Assembly: GCA_036505615.1 (NCBI GenBank)
Contig: DASXTB010000116.1
Span: 1-7,594 of the forward strand
From: DASXTB01 sp036505615
GTDB taxonomy: Bacteria > Acidobacteriota > UBA6911 > JACQSX01
DNA length: 7,594 bases
Reading direction: 5' to 3'
The position numbers were made by a program, and so were the translations under genes. Below, in pieces: positions 5,843 through 7,594 of this stretch; positions within the stretch are counted from its first letter, which is position 1; every line of letters starts with the position of its first letter. The notes beneath the pieces are model-generated. The model saw only the letters and a list, made by a program, of their open reading frames with translations, was not told where the DNA came from and searched no databases.

Positions 5843-5884
5843 GCTGCAGCCCAATAAAAGCCGATCACGACCACGTTCACGAGC
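5843..5884 (+). repeat. Repeat family A, left arm of the expanded copy
   Basis: A 42-bp arm (GCTGCAGCCCAATAAAAG then CCGATCACGACCACGTTC). It matches the reverse complement of 6409-6449 with two mismatches and one 1-bp gap, and matches 1994-2035 directly apart from a few bases. Just beyond it, at 5890-5905, is a perfect hairpin GTGGCC-GTAA-GGCCAC. Confidence 0.85.
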
Positions 5885-5982
5885 CTACAGTGGCCGTAAG
5901 GCCACAACCGAAACAAATAACGATCACGGGTACACGAACAGAGCAGTCAATTCGCAAGCAAAAATGTAAGAAGCCGGCGGTA

Positions 5983-6279
5983 AAACCCGAAGGGTTTACA
6001 GAGTATAGCCGGCGGCAAGCCCGCGCTTTCTGCGGGCGACGCCGCCGGGTGACCGCCCCAAAAACCGTCCGACGCTGAAAGCGTCGCAGAACCTCAGTGC
6101 CAGAGATAGCCTGGGTGAAATGAATCGCCATGTGGCTGCAAGCGGCTCGCCTTCAAATTTGCGAAAGATTCTTGCGCCCCTTCAGGGCGGATTGCTCTGG
6201 GGGGATAGCCAACCGGCGGCGTCGCCCGCAAAAGGCGCGGGCTTTGCCGCCGGCTATACTCTGTAAACCCTTCGGGTTT
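5983..6279. repeat. 297-bp MITE/REPIN-like element with ~67-bp terminal inverted repeats
   Basis: The left arm 5983-6048 and right arm 6213-6279 are inverted copies differing by two substitutions and one 1-bp indel. Each arm begins AAACCCGAAGGGTTTACAG, continues GAGTATAGCCGGCGGC, and itself contains a hairpin (GCCGGCGGC ... CCCGC ... GCGGG ... GCCGCCGG). The 164-bp core has a perfect 7-bp hairpin CGACGCT-GAA-AGCGTCG (6070-6086), a short stem around CCCCTTCAGGG near 6177-6187, and a CCAGAG/CTCTGG pair. There is no transposase inside, and open frames across it are repeat artefacts. The organisation of two hairpin-bearing arms in inverted orientation is like REPINs or non-autonomous transposable elements. 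Confidence 0.85.
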
Positions 6280-6369
6280 GGGAGGATGTGTGAACCTCCT
6301 GCAAAAAGTGTTTAAAAAACCAGATTTCTCAGACGGGTATCACATCCATGCCTACGCGGTCGAAAAATA

Positions 6370-6449
6370 CACATCGCTCACGATTTGTTTGGTCGTAGTC
6401 GTGGACGTGCTCGTGAACGTGGTCGTGATCGGCTTTATTGGGTTGCGGC
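6370..6449 (-). repeat. Repeat family A, right half of the expanded copy
   Basis: Contains ATCGCTCACGATTTG, GGTCGTAGTCGTGGACGT and GTGATCGGCTTTATTGGG. It aligns in the same orientation to 2059-2127 of the compact copy and as an inverted repeat to 5843-5884. Between 6280 and 6369 I see nothing gene-like. Confidence 0.85.
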
Positions 6450-6491
6450 TCCGGCGCTAACGCCATTCAAGAGTAGGTAGCAAACGGTAGG

Positions 6492-6524
6492 CATTCGTCA
6501 TTGGCCATTCGTCATTCGTCATTC
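6492..6524 (-). repeat. CATTCGTC short tandem array overlapping the 3' end of the uricase gene
   Basis: Plus strand: CATTCGTCATTGGCC then ATTCGTCATTCGTCATTC. On the minus strand it reads AATGACGAATGACGAATGG and provides the last codons (Asn-Asp-Glu) and TGA stop of the uricase. It is related to the CATTAGTC array at 5725-5754. Confidence 0.8.
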
Positions 6525-7369
6525 CTACCGTTCCCTCTCGACACGCTAGCCTCTATCAGTCCGTGCGGTTCTTGGGTAGGCACGAAAACCTCGTTGTTGT
6601 TCTGCAGACCGAATGGCGCAAGATTGACCAGCAGGCAGTGAAGGTTTGGCATGCTCAAATGTATTTCGGAAATGGACGAGACCGCTCGCAGCGCCGATTG
6701 CCCCATCTCGTAGAGAGTTCTTTGAACGGATGGACTGTAGTTTTCCGCAAAAGTCTTGAGTATCGCCTGCACAATGTTTTGGTTGGCAAGGCGGAAATTC
6801 GCTGGAACGTCTCTGAATAGCCATCGCGCCTTCAGATTGCTTGCCAGAATCCGCTCCGACGTTTCCGCCAAAGTTGTGTATTCGTCTTTGTAAAAGCCGC
6901 TAAACCCCGAGGCGGTTGATTTGAGGATCACCAGATCTTGAATTCCCGATTCAATCTTTGTCTGATCTCCGGCGCAAGTCACATCAGTGAAGGGTGTCAT
7001 TTCACCGGCTCGGCTGAAGCTGTGAGGATGAGGTTTGCCATCTAATCGCAGCCGGCTCCACAGACTCTCCATTATCTGCACTTCGGCCCTGCTCACTTGC
7101 GAATAGCGATGCAGGAAATGCTTCGCCAGAACCAAGCCGAATCTCTCCGGTTCCTGGCCCAGGTGCTCTTTGGCCAGAGCGTATATCGTATTTTTCATAC
7201 TATCGGTGGCGATAACCATCTGGTTGTCACCGGTTGTGTAACTAGAATCGAAGTTGCCCTCCAGCAGAACAGCCACCTCGAGTTCCGTTACGGAATGCAC
7301 CTCTCCATCACGAATAACCTTTATAAGGCGAATTCGGCTTTTTCCGTAGTGATGGTGTAGTAGCTTCAT
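6512..7369 (-). CDS. uox: Urate oxidase (uricase)
   Basis: A 285-residue full-length uricase: two T-fold halves that assemble into a cofactor-free homotetramer oxidising urate to 5-hydroxyisourate and hydrogen peroxide. Residues aligned by eye to the Aspergillus enzyme are present: Lys10 (YGKSRIRL), Thr55-Asp56 (VIATDSMKNT), Phe156 (STASGFSGF), Arg173 (ERIL), Gln216 (SVQRTLY), Asn242 and His244 (PNLHCL). Other signatures are TKIESGIQDLVILKSTASGF, KDEYTTL, GLQNNNEVFVPT and EPHGLIEASV. An active enzyme is therefore expected. The start at 7369 has an AAGGAG ribosome site at 7382-7387 with a rather long 12-bp spacing. The last residues (RNDE) come from a CATTCGTC-type repeat. No hydroxyisourate hydrolase, OHCU decarboxylase, allantoinase or urate transporter gene is in the window. 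Confidence 0.97.
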   Translation of the reverse strand: MKLLHHHYGKSRIRLIKVIRDGEVHSVTELEVAVLLEGNFDSSYTTGDNQMVIATDSMKNTIYALAKEHLGQEPERFGLVLAKHFLHRYSQVSRAEVQIMESLWSRLRLDGKPHPHSFSRAGEMTPFTDVTCAGDQTKIESGIQDLVILKSTASGFSGFYKDEYTTLAETSERILASNLKARWLFRDVPANFRLANQNIVQAILKTFAENYSPSVQRTLYEMGQSALRAVSSISEIHLSMPNLHCLLVNLAPFGLQNNNEVFVPTQEPHGLIEASVSRGNGRNDE

Positions 7370-7415
7370 AAAATAGGTGTACTCCTTATTCTATTAGGCG
7401 GGCGCTAGAGTGTGG

Positions 7416-7594
7416 CCCAGGGCGGAGCGCAGCGTAGCCCTGGGATAGTGAGCTACTAATAAAACCACCAGCCCGTTTCGTTTAGCGGGACGGGCGACAG
7501 ATGACGGGAGATTTGCGAAGATCGTTCTGCCGCCCGTCCCGCCTGGCGGGACGGGCTTTCTAATATTAAAGAAATCTCCCATTCCCAGGGCTCC
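7416..7594. repeat. Palindrome-rich region upstream of the uricase gene
   Basis: No gene is supported between 7388 and the window end. CCCAGGGC/GCCCTGGG (7416-7423, 7437-7444) form a hairpin with loop GGAGCGCAGCGTA, and CCCAGGGC recurs at 7584-7591. AGCCCTGGGA at 7436-7445 also pairs with TCCCAGGGCT at 7583-7592. GCGGGACGGGCGACAG (7485-7500) pairs with 7527-7542 at 15 of 16 positions. GGGAGATTT (7506-7514) pairs with AAATCTCCC (7572-7580), crossing the previous stem. The region is a dense repeat cluster whose right boundary is outside the window. Confidence 0.75.
7532..7560 (+). terminator. Strong hairpin followed by TTTC, possible plus-strand terminator
   Basis: GCCCGTCCCG-CCTGG-CGGGACGGGC (7532-7556), a perfect 10-bp GC stem with a 5-nt loop, followed by TTTCTAATATT. 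The U-tract is short and no plus-strand gene precedes it in the window, so it may simply be part of the repeat cluster. Confidence 0.4.

Noticed and set aside
5776..6078. Plus-strand open frame in the repeat field
   Set aside because: Composed of repeat family A arm and MITE arm sequence, with arginine-rich low-complexity product and no ribosome site.
5877..6131. Minus-strand open frame in the repeat field
   Set aside because: Encoded by the palindromic arms; typical of the spurious proteins such repeats generate.
5725..6524. CRISPR array
   Set aside because: Repeats are inverted and of varied length with no regular spacers, and no cas gene is present.
7388..7393. TAGAAT as a -10 box for the uricase gene
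   Set aside because: It directly abuts the AAGGAG ribosome site, so a transcript starting from it would lose that site, and no -35 is evident.
7394..7582. Minus-strand open frame near the right end
   Set aside because: Built from GC-rich palindromes, with no family resemblance or ribosome site.

Overview
The window looks like chromosome from a moderately GC-rich, free-living, probably soil Gram-negative bacterium. The gene content suggests Verrucomicrobiota first and Acidobacteriota or a related phylum second: a BlaI/M56 regulator pair, a secreted ThuA-domain protein, a Tat-exported carbonic-anhydrase-like protein, and many palindromic intergenic repeats. The phylum is inferred from gene style and repeat style, not from a marker gene.

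Layout. Positions 1-1386 (minus) hold a two-gene unit: a BlaI/MecI-type repressor followed, with an ATGA overlap, by an M56 (BlaR1/MecR1-like) membrane metalloprotease that runs off the left edge. A candidate promoter with an overlapping half-palindromic operator sits at the blaI start and faces a divergent tandem-ACT-domain gene (1499-1933, plus). Next come a convergent gap filled by a large imperfect palindrome (1986-2127), an ICMT-like membrane methyltransferase (2132-2665, minus), and a metallo-beta-lactamase-fold hydrolase (2672-3394, plus). The last two start only 6 bp apart, head to head. A second convergent gap (3395-3618) is packed with GC-rich hairpins. It is followed by a signal-peptide-bearing ThuA-domain protein (3619-4494, minus), a divergent Tat-exported beta-carbonic-anhydrase-like protein (4681-5220, plus) and a cysteine-rich conserved hypothetical (5333-5752, plus). 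The third convergent gap (5753-6511) has no believable gene and consists of nested inverted repeats. Then comes a complete urate oxidase gene (6512-7369, minus), and a palindrome-rich end (7395-7594).

The genes do not form one pathway. BlaI/M56 is a regulatory pair whose target lies outside the window or could include the divergent ACT gene. The uricase has no purine-catabolism neighbours here. The most unusual content is the repeat architecture. All three convergent junctions carry inverted-repeat elements, the divergent junctions do not, and the two genes flanking the largest repeat field both terminate inside short CATTnGTC-type repeat arrays. I see no tRNA, rRNA, CRISPR array, transposase, or clear phage or defence gene.
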